DNA from: Anaerolineales bacterium
GTDB taxonomy: Bacteria; Chloroflexota; Anaerolineae; Anaerolineales; Villigracilaceae
NCBI GenBank assembly: GCA_016744335.1
Contig: JADGEO010000010.1
Span: 1 to 64,000, forward strand
DNA: 64,000 nucleotides
Reading direction: 5' to 3'
Position numbers and translations under genes: made by a program
In this document: one piece after another, positions 45,968 to 55,112 of the stretch
Numbering within the stretch: position 1 is the first letter of the stretch
How the letters are laid out: every line of letters starts with the position of its first letter
The notes under the pieces: generated by a model
Told to the model about the DNA's origin: nothing
Database searches by the model: none
The model's input: the letters and a program-made list of their open reading frames with translations, nothing else

Positions 45968-46811
45968 TTACGTCTCGACGCGTTCAAGTTCTGACTTCAA
46001 GCGGGTGCGCTTTAAATCTTTTTTAAATAACATCCGTTCTGTACTCTTGGGGAGACCTACCACATTGCTGTCTTACGATGAAGTCAGAGAGAAACTTTCT
46101 ATTGGTGGGCCTATCTATCGTGGTATAAAAACAGTTGAGATAAAAAAAATAGCAGGCAGTCTCAACCGATACCATGAATTTGACCGCGCATTTCTCCCCA
46201 AACAAGATAATACATCTCAGCGCTGGCGACGTGTCAATAATGCCTTCTACAAAGAGATTAGCCTGCCCGCAGTCGTGCTATATAAGGTTGGGGATGTTTA
46301 TTTTGTCGTTGATGGGCATCACCGCGTCTCTGTGGCACGAGAGCAAGGGCAGCTATATATTGACGCAATTATCCGTGAATGTTCCACAAAAGTTTCGATT
46401 ACCGTCAATCTGCGTCCTGAAGATTTGGAAATACTCGGTCAAAAAGTCAATTTTCTAAAACGCACCGAATTAGACCAAATCCGCCCACAAGCTAATATTA
46501 AGCTGAATATCCCCGATGGGTTTTCGCGTATGCTAGAGCATATCGCTGTCCATCGCTATTTTATGGGGTTAGATCTAAAGCGTGATATTCCTGAAGATGA
46601 AGCAGTTGCTCATTGGTACGATACGGTTTATTTGCCCATCGTAAAAGTCATTCACGAGCGTGATATTCTCAAAAATTTCCCTAAGAAAACAGAAGGCGAT
46701 CTTTACCTGTGGGTACTTGACCGCCAGCATTATCTAGCCCGAGAAAAAAGTCACCCCTTACTTCCACCAGATGCCGCCGCACACGATTTTATAGAAAATA
46801 AGGATGATTGA
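45960..46811 (+). CDS. ParB/sulfiredoxin-like domain protein
   Basis: The 283-residue protein contains KEISLPAVVLYKVGDVYFVV followed by DGHHRVSVAREQGQ near residue 115, the ParB-N/sulfiredoxin nucleotide-binding motif. The N-terminal part is basic (FKRVRFKSFLNN), and the C-terminal 140 residues are helical with HYFMG-like HRYFMGLDLKRDIPEDEAVA. No helix-turn-helix typical of plasmid ParB is seen. The start at 45960 lies inside the preceding gene; the track Met is four codons earlier. Together with the phosphoesterase it may form a two-gene unit of unknown role, possibly stress-related or regulatory. Confidence 0.7.
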   Translation: MSDYVSTRSSSDFKRVRFKSFLNNIRSVLLGRPTTLLSYDEVREKLSIGGPIYRGIKTVEIKKIAGSLNRYHEFDRAFLPKQDNTSQRWRRVNNAFYKEISLPAVVLYKVGDVYFVVDGHHRVSVAREQGQLYIDAIIRECSTKVSITVNLRPEDLEILGQKVNFLKRTELDQIRPQANIKLNIPDGFSRMLEHIAVHRYFMGLDLKRDIPEDEAVAHWYDTVYLPIVKVIHERDILKNFPKKTEGDLYLWVLDRQHYLAREKSHPLLPPDAAAHDFIENKDD

Positions 46812-46934
46812 TAGATTCGCGCGGCTACATACATCTATTTGCTCAAAAAGCATCTCCTCTTCCTAAGCATTTCCCAATCGGATTTTTTTTCTTGACTCTC
46901 GGCTTGCTACCTTTAAAGAAAAACGCCTTTCACC

Positions 46935-48404
46935 TTAAACTCTATAAATAGCTTCATCTCCTTCGTTATTTATATAGCTAATTGAAGATTTCATATCTTT
47001 AAAACCAACTCTCAATGTACAGATTTTCTCTCCTTTTTCCCATGAGAGCTTTACTTCATCATTAGCTGAATCTAAAACCTGAAATACTCCATCAAAGGCG
47101 GGATACTTATTTCTAAAGTGAATCAGCTTCAAGAGCCGTTGCACGGCATCTTTTTTGACTTCTTTCTCAATCTCGTTGAGGCTATAGTTGTGACGGTTGA
47201 TGTCTCGTCCATCCCCACCTTTTTCAAGGATAGCCAAGTCATTTTCTCCTGCCAGTAAGCCTACGTAATAAATTTGCGGCACGCCTGGCGTAAAGAACTG
47301 AATTGCTCTAGCCGCCAGATAAGCATCATCATCCGCTCCGAGCATGGAGTAATAAGTGCCGCGAATCTGATGAACATCGAACCCGTTCTGGTCACGGTAT
47401 TTTGGGGCTTTGATCAAGCTGAGGTTGGAATCGCGCTCGAGACAAGTATCTACTATTTTTCTCGCGGTCGTCCCGTCGTAGAGGTCATCCAAATCGGGTT
47501 TGATTGGTACGCCGTCATGACAATCTAGCATGGTGAATTGTTTTTCGGGTCGCTCTTTAAGATAGGCAATTAACCGTGTGCTGTTCTTGGTAAGCAGCGT
47601 TTCCAAAATGCGATAGGGCAGAATAAAATCGTAAATCCAATGCCCCTGCTCGGCGAGTTTATTCTGGATACTGTAATGAGCGTGGACTTCTGGAAGCAGC
47701 TCAATATCAAGTGAATGTGCCAATTCTGTAATCCAATCTAAAAACTGATGAATTTCTGGCTCAACAAAGAAGAAGCTACTACCGGGCTTTTTAGTGATAT
47801 AGCCAACCGCGTCTAAGCGCACAATTTTCACGCCTTTTTTGCTGAAGTTTTCTAGAAATTGGGTCAGGAGTTGGCGAGTAAGTAGCGCGTTGATATCTAA
47901 ATCAATCTGCTCAGAGGGGGTAGTTTTTCCAAAAGTTGTCCAAACACGTTCCGTTGCGCCGCTTTCTTCGATAGTAAAATCGGAATAAGGTTCGGTACGG
48001 CGTAAAAATATCTTCTCAAAGTCATCTCTGGGGATTTTGCCATTCGCCCAAATTTTATCAATCGTCAAAAACAAATCGGCATATTGAGATTTGCGTCCCT
48101 GTTTGAGGAAGTCTTGAAAATAAAGGGAGTGCGCCGAGATATGATTAACCATTAGGTCGAGCAAAATATCATATTTCTTGCCGAGTTTTTGAATATCCTC
48201 CCAAGTGCCAAAAGATGGCTCGATTTCAAGATAGGTTAATGGTGCAAAACCACGATCTCCCGATGACGGGAAGGGGGGCAAAATGTGAATTCCACCCTGA
48301 AAAACATTGGGGAAATGGGTTTCAAGAACAGCGTGCAGTGTTTTTAAGTCACCGCCGAGGGAGTTTGGATAGGTGATAAGTTGTACTTTATTTTTGACTG
48401 CCAT
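46935..48404 (-). CDS. GH13_18 sucrose-phosphorylase-like glycoside phosphorylase
   Basis: This 489-residue alpha-amylase-superfamily enzyme matches the sucrose phosphorylase subfamily: GGIHILPPFPSSGDRGFAPL, LDLMVNHISAHSLYF, IVRLDAVGYITKKPG with the nucleophile Asp, LLPEVHAHYS with the acid/base Glu, FTMLDCHDGVPI, and the phosphate-subsite block FFTPGVPQIYYVGLLAG with GRDINRHNYS. It would split an alpha-glucoside with phosphate to glucose 1-phosphate. The subfamily includes sucrose, sucrose 6-phosphate, glucosylglycerol and glucosylglycerate phosphorylases; sequence alone does not choose, but ycj-like neighbours (GH65, beta-phosphoglucomutase, ABC importer) favour a glucosylglycerate-type or related substrate. 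AGGA is upstream. Confidence 0.88.
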   Translation of the reverse strand: MAVKNKVQLITYPNSLGGDLKTLHAVLETHFPNVFQGGIHILPPFPSSGDRGFAPLTYLEIEPSFGTWEDIQKLGKKYDILLDLMVNHISAHSLYFQDFLKQGRKSQYADLFLTIDKIWANGKIPRDDFEKIFLRRTEPYSDFTIEESGATERVWTTFGKTTPSEQIDLDINALLTRQLLTQFLENFSKKGVKIVRLDAVGYITKKPGSSFFFVEPEIHQFLDWITELAHSLDIELLPEVHAHYSIQNKLAEQGHWIYDFILPYRILETLLTKNSTRLIAYLKERPEKQFTMLDCHDGVPIKPDLDDLYDGTTARKIVDTCLERDSNLSLIKAPKYRDQNGFDVHQIRGTYYSMLGADDDAYLAARAIQFFTPGVPQIYYVGLLAGENDLAILEKGGDGRDINRHNYSLNEIEKEVKKDAVQRLLKLIHFRNKYPAFDGVFQVLDSANDEVKLSWEKGEKICTLRVGFKDMKSSISYINNEGDEAIYRV

Positions 48405-48412
48405 TTTCTTTC

Positions 48413-49066
48413 CTATTCGACCACAATCACTTCATATTCTTTTGTAATTATAAAATCAGCTAACTGCTGATGCCCAGCGATAATTTTATGCTCTGTTTTC
48501 AGCACATTTTCGATAAAGGGATCCCCAACTTCATTGCCACGATTGCGTTTTTTGCGGTGTTCTAATGTATCCAGCCGATTTCTCGCAATAAAAATCTTCG
48601 TATCTACATTTTTAAGCAAAGAAGTATAAGTCCCCTCGGCAATAACCACTTTCACGCCTTCTAAATTCACCTTCTCTTCTTCAATGGCGTTGGCGTTGTA
48701 GTCTATCAGCGGCTTCGTGATTTTAGGTTGTCCATTAATTGCATCTTTCAGGTTGCCTTCTAAAATATCCAGCCGAACCTCAATGTGGGGTCCTAGCCAT
48801 TCGGGGTTTTCACGCCGTTTGACATCGTTTGATTTTGGTGGCAAGACAAAGTAATCATCCTGCCCTAGTAGCACAGCTTTGATGCCCGCCTTCGCCAACT
48901 CATCCGCAATCGCCTTGCCCGTCTCCGATTTTCCGCTGCCAGATTCCCCTGCAACGGTGATTATATATCTTGCCACTTTTACTTTGATTTCTTCCAAAAT
49001 CTCAGGGACGATTTTTTGTGCGGCTTTAATATGATGCTTTTCTAAAACGATGATGTCGCCTTTCAT
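48413..49066 (-). CDS. Uridine-kinase-like P-loop kinase, copy 1
   Basis: This 217-residue protein has a Walker A IITVAGESGSGKSETGKAIA near residue 40, LLGQDDYFVLPPKSNDVKRR and VVIAEGTYTSLLKNVD, with the lid-like arginines RNRLDTLEHRKKRNRG. This is the phosphoribulokinase/uridine kinase fold, whose members phosphorylate nucleosides, pantothenate, ribulose 5-phosphate or glycerate. The start at 49066 has GGAG; the track start is 21 codons earlier. It sits between the ROK kinase and the GH13_18 phosphorylase and resembles the kinase at 50093. Phosphorylation of a phosphorolysis product is inferred. Confidence 0.78.
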   Translation of the reverse strand: MKGDIIVLEKHHIKAAQKIVPEILEEIKVKVARYIITVAGESGSGKSETGKAIADELAKAGIKAVLLGQDDYFVLPPKSNDVKRRENPEWLGPHIEVRLDILEGNLKDAINGQPKITKPLIDYNANAIEEEKVNLEGVKVVIAEGTYTSLLKNVDTKIFIARNRLDTLEHRKKRNRGNEVGDPFIENVLKTEHKIIAGHQQLADFIITKEYEVIVVE

Positions 49067-49134
49067 TTTTTCTCCAAAATATATGTGGGCATACCCTCGT
49101 GGTTGCCCAAATGTGCAGGTGCAAGGCACCGCCT

Positions 49135-50100
49135 TTACGAAATTATGGCTCTTTCAGCCAAAAGAAATGCGCCCAGAATCCCAGCTTTCCCCTCCAGCGC
49201 AACGGGGACAATATACTCATCAATTGGCGGCAATTGGATATAGCCATTTAGCTCTTCTAATGTTTTTTGACGGATAAGCGGAAAAAGTTGGGATTGCTCC
49301 ATCACGCCTCCACCGAGAACAATTCTTTGTGGAGAGAAGGTGCAGATGAAACTTTGCAACGCCCGTGCAATTAGGCTGGCTTCTGCTTCCCAAGCGGGAT
49401 GCTCGGCATCCAGCACCTCTGCCTTTAGACCCCACCTTTTCTCTATTGCAGGACCGGAAGCCAGCCCCTCGAAGCAATCATCATGGAAGGGGCAAACGCT
49501 GATTGGAGACCCAAAAGGTTTCTTTAGAGCGTCTTTTTTATCAGAAGATATTGAGGGTTTAGAACCTGGTTTTATTGCAAAGTTAGGAATGCTTTCGGAT
49601 CTCATAGATATTGGAATATGTCCCATTTCAGGGTGCAATAATCCATGCAATAATTTGCCATTGACCATTGCACCGCCGCCGATTCCTGTACCGATGGTCA
49701 GGTAAATGAAATTGTCTAATTCTTGCGCCGCGCCCCAACGCCACTCGCCGAGTGCTGCCCCATTAACATCCGTATCGAAGCCAACGGGCACATCAAAAGC
49801 CTCTTGAAAAGGAAGAATGACGTTGGCGTTAGACCAGCTCTCTTTTGGGGTGGAGAGAATGTGCCCGTATTTAGCGGAAGCAAGCCTAGGGTCAAGTGGG
49901 CCAAACGATGCAATGCCAATCGCTGAGATATTGCCAAAGATAAGTCTTTGCTCCTCGAAGAAATCCACACAGTTCGCAAGTGTCTCATCTGGAGAAGTTG
50001 TTGAGATGCGAGTCTCTGCCAAAATTTCGCCCGCACTTGTTCCTATCCCGCAGATAAACTTTGTGCCGCCAGCTTCGATCCCACCAAAGAGTTTAGTCAT
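49135..50100 (-). CDS. ROK-family sugar kinase (fructokinase-like)
   Basis: A 321-residue ROK kinase: FGGIEAGGTKFICGIGTSAG (phosphate 1), ISAIGIASFGPLDP, GFDTDVNGAALGEWRWGAAQ with the catalytic Asp, LTIGTGIGGGAMVNG (phosphate 2), HPEMGHIPI with the zinc-site Gly-His, and CPFHDDCFEGLASGPAI, a Cys/His zinc-binding loop. The GEWRWGAAQ and GLASGPAI patterns are those of bacterial fructokinases such as YdhR. It overlaps the upstream kinase gene by eight bases. Phosphorylating the fructose or glucose set free by the operon's phosphorylases is its likely role. Confidence 0.9.
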   Translation of the reverse strand: MTKLFGGIEAGGTKFICGIGTSAGEILAETRISTTSPDETLANCVDFFEEQRLIFGNISAIGIASFGPLDPRLASAKYGHILSTPKESWSNANVILPFQEAFDVPVGFDTDVNGAALGEWRWGAAQELDNFIYLTIGTGIGGGAMVNGKLLHGLLHPEMGHIPISMRSESIPNFAIKPGSKPSISSDKKDALKKPFGSPISVCPFHDDCFEGLASGPAIEKRWGLKAEVLDAEHPAWEAEASLIARALQSFICTFSPQRIVLGGGVMEQSQLFPLIRQKTLEELNGYIQLPPIDEYIVPVALEGKAGILGAFLLAERAIIS

Positions 50101-50728
50101 TTTTTATCACATCAAATTGGGTCGTAACGATCAGGTCGGCTTTGGGGCGCAGGGATTGAACGACCTGATGCTCCTGTTCGAGAACTTGCAAGCGCCACTC
50201 ATTCATTTTTTCTTTACCGCGCAAGAGCTGTGCCTTTTTTGTTTCGTGGTAGGTTAACTCGATGAAAATGCGTAAATCGGCTTCAGCGTGGATGGAGTAG
50301 AGACCCTCGATGACCATATAGCGTATCCCTTTGAAGCTGGTTTTTAGCAGGTCTTCTTGGTCAGTCAATAGGTCAATGCAAGGCATGGTAACATCATCAG
50401 CATTGGCTCTGAACTCAGCGAGATTGTGATTGATGGCATCCCAATCGTATTCTTTGTAGCCAATACTTTTTAGACCATGTGCCTTGCGCCAGGAGGTGCG
50501 TTCTACAGGTGATGTTTTGTAATAGTTATCAATATGCATCACTTTGGCAGGTGTTCCCTGTGCCTTTAATAGGTGGGCGATCTCATGCCCGATTGCTGAT
50601 TTTCCTGAGCCTGATTCCCCACTTACAGCAACAATCACCTTTGTATCGGCAAGTTTTTTGATATATTCCACAATAGCATTAGCCGCTTTTTTGTGTTGTG
50701 GAGCAATACATAAGACTTCACCAAGCAT
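50093..50728 (-). CDS. Uridine-kinase-like P-loop kinase, copy 2
   Basis: The 211-residue protein has Walker A VIVAVSGESGSGKSAIGHEI, VMHIDNYYKTSPVERTSWRK and YMVIEGLYSIHAEADLRIFI, all in the order seen in uridine kinases. A lid region LLRGKEKMNEWRLQVLEQEH follows. It is a distant paralog of the kinase at 48413, with shared GESGSGKS and an N-terminal KKAANAIV-type helix. Its start lies four bases after the fusion gene's stop and its stop overlaps the ROK gene, so all three are coupled. Two such kinases in one sugar operon is unusual. The substrate is unknown. Confidence 0.78.
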   Translation of the reverse strand: MLGEVLCIAPQHKKAANAIVEYIKKLADTKVIVAVSGESGSGKSAIGHEIAHLLKAQGTPAKVMHIDNYYKTSPVERTSWRKAHGLKSIGYKEYDWDAINHNLAEFRANADDVTMPCIDLLTDQEDLLKTSFKGIRYMVIEGLYSIHAEADLRIFIELTYHETKKAQLLRGKEKMNEWRLQVLEQEHQVVQSLRPKADLIVTTQFDVIKND

Positions 50729-50731
50729 GGT

Positions 50732-53700
50732 TTAGGATTCCTTTTTATGAAGTTGTTTTTCTTCTTTTTGTATACGAGAAGGCGTTATCTCAAGATGATA
50801 ACGGTGCCCTTTAAAGCCGATGTTGAAGCGAAGTTCTCGCCAGTGGGCAGGTAAACTGGGTGAGACAGATAGCTTCTCCTTACTTGTGTCGATTCCTGCG
50901 AAAGCACGCAGAGCAAAGAAGACGGTCCCCGTCATCACGCCAAGATGGATGCCTTCTTTCGTTGTGCCGCCTTGAATATCTACAAAGTCACTTTCAAGGG
51001 CTTCAGCGTAGAGTTGCCAACTTAACTGTTTATCGCCGAGCAAGTCTGCTAGATAAGCGTGAACAAGCCGACTTAAGGTTGAGCCGTGCGATGTTCGGGG
51101 CAGGTAATAGTCAAAATTTAGGCGCAAAAAATCATCGGGCGGGGCGTAGCCTAAATCACCCAAAATGCTTTTAACTTTCTCTTCGCCAAGTACATAAAAT
51201 ATCATCAATGCGTCAGCTTGTTTCGCGACCTTATAATCGTCTGGCGATTTGCCCTCAGCTTTCAGGATGCGATCCATACGATGGATATTGCCATATTTTT
51301 CGCGGTAATGTGCCCAATCGAGTTCTTTTAGAGCAAAATAGCCTTCAAATTGCTCAAGAACGCCCTCGTTATTAATCGGAATCGTGAGACGCTTAGAAAT
51401 ATCTTGCCAGCGCGTGAGTTCGTCATCCGAGAGTTGCAGTTTTTCAAGCAGGGTAGTTTTTGCTTTTTTGCTCATTTTATTGAGTAAATCAAAAGATCGC
51501 CGTAGCGACCATGCCACCAAGATATTGGTATAGCTATTATTTTTCAGCTCGCCTTCGTTGGTATTGGGATATTTCTCGTGGAACTCGTCTGGTCCCATCA
51601 CGCCAACGATGGAATAACGCCCGCTTTTTTCGTCAAAATTGGCTTTTTTAGCCCAAAATCGGCAAATTTCTAAAAAGACTTCTGCGCCGTAATTCTCTAG
51701 AAAATCCTGATCTTCGTTGCCCCATAAATAATCCCAGATATTGTAGGCAACCGCTAAGCTCACATGCCTTTGTAAAATACTGTAATCTTCACCCCATTTT
51801 CCCGAAAGCGGGTTTAGGTGCAAGGTTTGTGTCTCTTCATCGCCGCTACTGCCGCTTTGCCAGGGGAAAATTGCCCCATCAAAACCATTTTCCTTAGCAT
51901 ATTGTCGTGCTGCATCCAAACGGCGATAACGATACATTAATGCCGAGCGAGCGATTTCAGGAAAATGAAAATTAAGAAATGGCTGAATATATAATTCGTC
52001 CCAGAAGATATGCCCGCGGTACGCTTCTCCATGCAAGCCGCGTGCGGGCAACCCTGCATCAAAATCCTTATTATGGGGCGATGCTGACAGCATTGTGTGA
52101 TAAAGATGTAAACGGATTAATTTCTGTGCTTTTCTATCGCCCACTATTTCTATGTCAATTTTCTTCCAGATTTTTGTCCAAGCGGCTTCACTTTTTTTGC
52201 GAATTCCATCAAAACTTCTTTTTTGAGATAGCGCATCTTGCGCCGCTTCATTCATGCTTTGGATCGGCTCAGCAACCGTGTTTTCAACTTGCTCCTGGTT
52301 GGACGCGTAAACTGCCACCAATTTATCTACCGTTAAAGGAATGCCTTCTTTTACATCTACCGTGAAAAAGGTCTTTACCTTGGCTGGAGCGTGGATTTGC
52401 TCAAAATTTGGCACAATTTTCTGCCCATCAACAGTGATAAATAAATGCGCTTCTTCCGCAATTAAAATCTTAGATTGATTGGTCTTCACGAGCAAAGAGC
52501 TACGATTGCCCTTCCCATCGACTTTAATCCCTTCGAGGTGCTTGCTATTCAAATCTTTATAACGAGCCACGCCTGCGTTGATAATCTCTCCATCCAAGAT
52601 TGAGCGGACACTGATTTTCTTAGTGTAATTTAGTGGGGTAATTTCATAGCGTAACGCCGCCAAATGCGGATTATCCATACTTGCCAATCGTTGCGAAATA
52701 ATTTTTGTTTGATTTCCTTCAGCATCTTCAACGATTAATTCACGGCGTAAAATTCCAGTCCGAAAATCAAGACAACGGGAGATTTTCTTTATGTCGCCCC
52801 TCTCTAACTCATCCCTGATGGGGGAAGTGCCCGACAAGGCTGAGGGGGAGGGCGAAAACCATTCCCCGTCTTCAACCTTGAATGTGATTGGCAACCAATT
52901 GGGCGTATTAACCATGTCTTCGTTGCTGATGATACGTCCGCTAACTTCAGATTCCAAACGATTATAGAGACCGGTAATATAGGTGCCGGGATAATTTTCT
53001 TTGCCCGCAAAACTTTCTTCGAGTGCGCCACGTGTGGCGAAAAAACCATTCCCGATGCTGAGAAGGGTTTCTCGTGTTCCTTCCAGCTCAGGACGATAAT
53101 CATGATAAGAAATTGACCAGAGGTCATCTTCTAGCCCTTTTGCAAACCATTGATCGATTTTTTCTATATCAATTTCAGCAAGGTCTTCTACGACTATATC
53201 TGCGCCATTGATGCGAAGAGCCTGAGCGTTATTGTCGCGCGCTACGCCGATCGTTAAGCCAAACCCGCCTTTTTGACCCGCCTGCACGCCAGAAACGGCA
53301 TCTTCAACGATGACGGTACGATCATAGTGAACGCCTAAATTGTCGCAGGCGGTTGTGAAAATATCCGCTTGGGGTTTGCCCATCAAGCCTAATTTGGCGG
53401 AAGCAACTCCATCCACGCGCGTCTCGATCAGATCCAATAAGCCAACAGTTTCCAAGACAACTTTCGCATTCTTGCTTGAAGAAGCCACGCCTATCCGAAT
53501 TCCGGCATCTCGTAATTGGTGCATAAAATTGACCGTGCTTTGATAAACACGCACATTTCCCGCCTGAATGCTTTTGTTGAAAAGGGTATTTTTACGATTT
53601 CCCAACCCGCAAATAGTTTTTTCTTTGGGCGCATCATTGGGGTCGCCAAAAGGTAGCTCAATGTCGCGCGCTTTTAGAAAAGAATCTACGCCCTGATAGC

Positions 53701-53893
53701 GCGGTTTTCCATCAACATAGGGGAGATAATCTTGCTCGTGAGTAAACTCGCGGAAGGGAGTGTTCGTTTTCTCAGCATGAGTGCGCAAAAAATCATCGAA
53801 CATTTTCTTCCAGGCAGTGCTATGCGTGGAAGCGGTGTCAGTGATGACCCCGTCGAGGTCGAAGATAACTGCGTCAAAATAATGTTTTTTCAT
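50732..53893 (-). CDS. Beta-phosphoglucomutase (HAD) fused to GH65 disaccharide phosphorylase
   Basis: This 1053-residue fusion starts with a beta-phosphoglucomutase-type HAD domain (residues about 1-240): AVIFDLDGVITDTASTH, GVASSSKNAKVVLE and VIVEDAVSGVQAG. The remainder is a GH65 protein: N-terminal super-sandwich (SISYHDYRPELEGTRETLLS), then an alpha/alpha barrel with GHIFWDELYIQPFL and VGVMGPDEFHEKYPN carrying the general-acid Glu, and a C-terminal jelly roll. GH65 inverts the linkage to give beta-glucose 1-phosphate, which the HAD part would convert to glucose 6-phosphate. Trehalose, maltose, kojibiose or nigerose are possible substrates. The start at MKKHYFDAV replaces the track's Met 30 codons upstream, which lies in the terminator. 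Confidence 0.9.
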   Translation of the reverse strand: MKKHYFDAVIFDLDGVITDTASTHSTAWKKMFDDFLRTHAEKTNTPFREFTHEQDYLPYVDGKPRYQGVDSFLKARDIELPFGDPNDAPKEKTICGLGNRKNTLFNKSIQAGNVRVYQSTVNFMHQLRDAGIRIGVASSSKNAKVVLETVGLLDLIETRVDGVASAKLGLMGKPQADIFTTACDNLGVHYDRTVIVEDAVSGVQAGQKGGFGLTIGVARDNNAQALRINGADIVVEDLAEIDIEKIDQWFAKGLEDDLWSISYHDYRPELEGTRETLLSIGNGFFATRGALEESFAGKENYPGTYITGLYNRLESEVSGRIISNEDMVNTPNWLPITFKVEDGEWFSPSPSALSGTSPIRDELERGDIKKISRCLDFRTGILRRELIVEDAEGNQTKIISQRLASMDNPHLAALRYEITPLNYTKKISVRSILDGEIINAGVARYKDLNSKHLEGIKVDGKGNRSSLLVKTNQSKILIAEEAHLFITVDGQKIVPNFEQIHAPAKVKTFFTVDVKEGIPLTVDKLVAVYASNQEQVENTVAEPIQSMNEAAQDALSQKRSFDGIRKKSEAAWTKIWKKIDIEIVGDRKAQKLIRLHLYHTMLSASPHNKDFDAGLPARGLHGEAYRGHIFWDELYIQPFLNFHFPEIARSALMYRYRRLDAARQYAKENGFDGAIFPWQSGSSGDEETQTLHLNPLSGKWGEDYSILQRHVSLAVAYNIWDYLWGNEDQDFLENYGAEVFLEICRFWAKKANFDEKSGRYSIVGVMGPDEFHEKYPNTNEGELKNNSYTNILVAWSLRRSFDLLNKMSKKAKTTLLEKLQLSDDELTRWQDISKRLTIPINNEGVLEQFEGYFALKELDWAHYREKYGNIHRMDRILKAEGKSPDDYKVAKQADALMIFYVLGEEKVKSILGDLGYAPPDDFLRLNFDYYLPRTSHGSTLSRLVHAYLADLLGDKQLSWQLYAEALESDFVDIQGGTTKEGIHLGVMTGTVFFALRAFAGIDTSKEKLSVSPSLPAHWRELRFNIGFKGHRYHLEITPSRIQKEEKQLHKKES

Positions 53894-53960
53894 AGAGTAG
53901 ATTTTTGCATCAAACTTATTCAATAATGCGAGAGAAAAAGCTAGGTTGGGGCTAGATTTT

Positions 53961-53996
53961 AATAAAAAACTCCCCAACCTCATGGCTGGGGAGTTT
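53961..53996 (-). terminator. Rho-independent terminator downstream of AglG-like gene
   Basis: On the minus strand, AAACTCCCCA with TGGGGAGTTT around a ten-base loop, then TTTATT. It separates the transporter genes from the catabolic genes, so the latter need read-through or their own promoter. Confidence 0.85.
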
Positions 53997-54008
53997 CGGG
54001 TAGAAGAT

Positions 54009-55112
54009 TTAACCTTTTACGGAACCAGCCAACATACCCCGTACAAAATATCTTTGCAGGGCAAAAAATACAGCTAGTGGCAGGAGCATGGATATAAATG
54101 CTCCAGAAGTGAGTAGGTGCCAGTCCTGTCCTTTTTCACCGACAATAGATGCGAGGGCGTAAGTGATAACGCGCGTTTTCTCGCCCAAAAAGACGAGAGA
54201 AACGAGATAGTCGTTCCAAACCCAGAGGAATTGGAAGATGGCAAAGGATGCCAGTGCAGGAACTGAGAGGGGCAATATCAGACGAATGAAAATAGTGAAA
54301 TTTGATGCACCGTCAATATAAGCCGCTTCGAGTAACTCTCGGGGGAGAGTGCTAATATAGTTAAAAAGCAGATACGTGGCGAGCGGCAAGCCAAATCCCG
54401 TATGCGCTAGCCAAATTCCAAGAAAGGTACCATTTAAGTCTAATTTTGTGTAATCTTGCAAAATTGGGACTAAAGAAATTTGTAATGGAACAACGAGAAT
54501 TGCCACAATCATTGTGAAGAATAGGTCCCTGCCCGGAAATTTGAGCCAAGAAAACCCAAATGCAGCAAATGCAGCAATCAAAATCGGAATGACCGTGGCG
54601 GGAACAGCCACCGCAATAGAGTTGAGAAATGCACCGCCTAAATTGTTGCCTTTGCGGATGATTTCATTTCCTCCAGCGTCGGTAAAAGAGATTTCTTTTC
54701 CAGTGATGACATCTTTATAGTTGTCGAGGGTCAAATTTGAAGCAAATCCTACCCAGCCTTCTTCGCTGATAGTTATTTTTCGACTGCGTTTATTGCCGTA
54801 CCAAGTCAGTTTTCTGCCATCGGGTAAGACTACGCCTTCACGCCATTCTTCAAAAGTGGCAGAAGTGCCTTCGATAATAATTTGTCCGTCTACATCAATA
54901 TCATCTTCAAGAATTAGTTCGCCTATATCGCCATCTGCTTTATGGGGGAAAACGGCCCACCAGCCAGAATTAAAAATATCCTGGCTATCTCTAAATGAAG
55001 TGATAAAAACACCCAAGGTTGGCGTAAGCCATATCAGACAGATTAAGATTAAAACCCCATTGATAATAAGAGATGATCTTTTTTTCTGACCTTTTAAACT
55101 GCTAGTAGCCAT
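54009..55112 (-). CDS. Alpha-glucoside-type ABC permease, AglG-like
   Basis: A 367-residue MalG-type permease with an extra extracytoplasmic insert of about 100 residues after helix 1, including GRKLTWYGNKRSRKITI, as in alpha-glucoside (AglG/ThuG) permeases. Helices 2-6 follow, with the EAA loop RELLEAAYIDGASNFTIFIR and the C-terminus FVRGMLAGSVKG. Its start overlaps the AglF-like stop by one base. The insert probably contacts the binding protein, which in this locus has two binding domains. No ATPase gene is nearby. Confidence 0.9.
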   Translation of the reverse strand: MATSSLKGQKKRSSLIINGVLILICLIWLTPTLGVFITSFRDSQDIFNSGWWAVFPHKADGDIGELILEDDIDVDGQIIIEGTSATFEEWREGVVLPDGRKLTWYGNKRSRKITISEEGWVGFASNLTLDNYKDVITGKEISFTDAGGNEIIRKGNNLGGAFLNSIAVAVPATVIPILIAAFAAFGFSWLKFPGRDLFFTMIVAILVVPLQISLVPILQDYTKLDLNGTFLGIWLAHTGFGLPLATYLLFNYISTLPRELLEAAYIDGASNFTIFIRLILPLSVPALASFAIFQFLWVWNDYLVSLVFLGEKTRVITYALASIVGEKGQDWHLLTSGAFISMLLPLAVFFALQRYFVRGMLAGSVKG

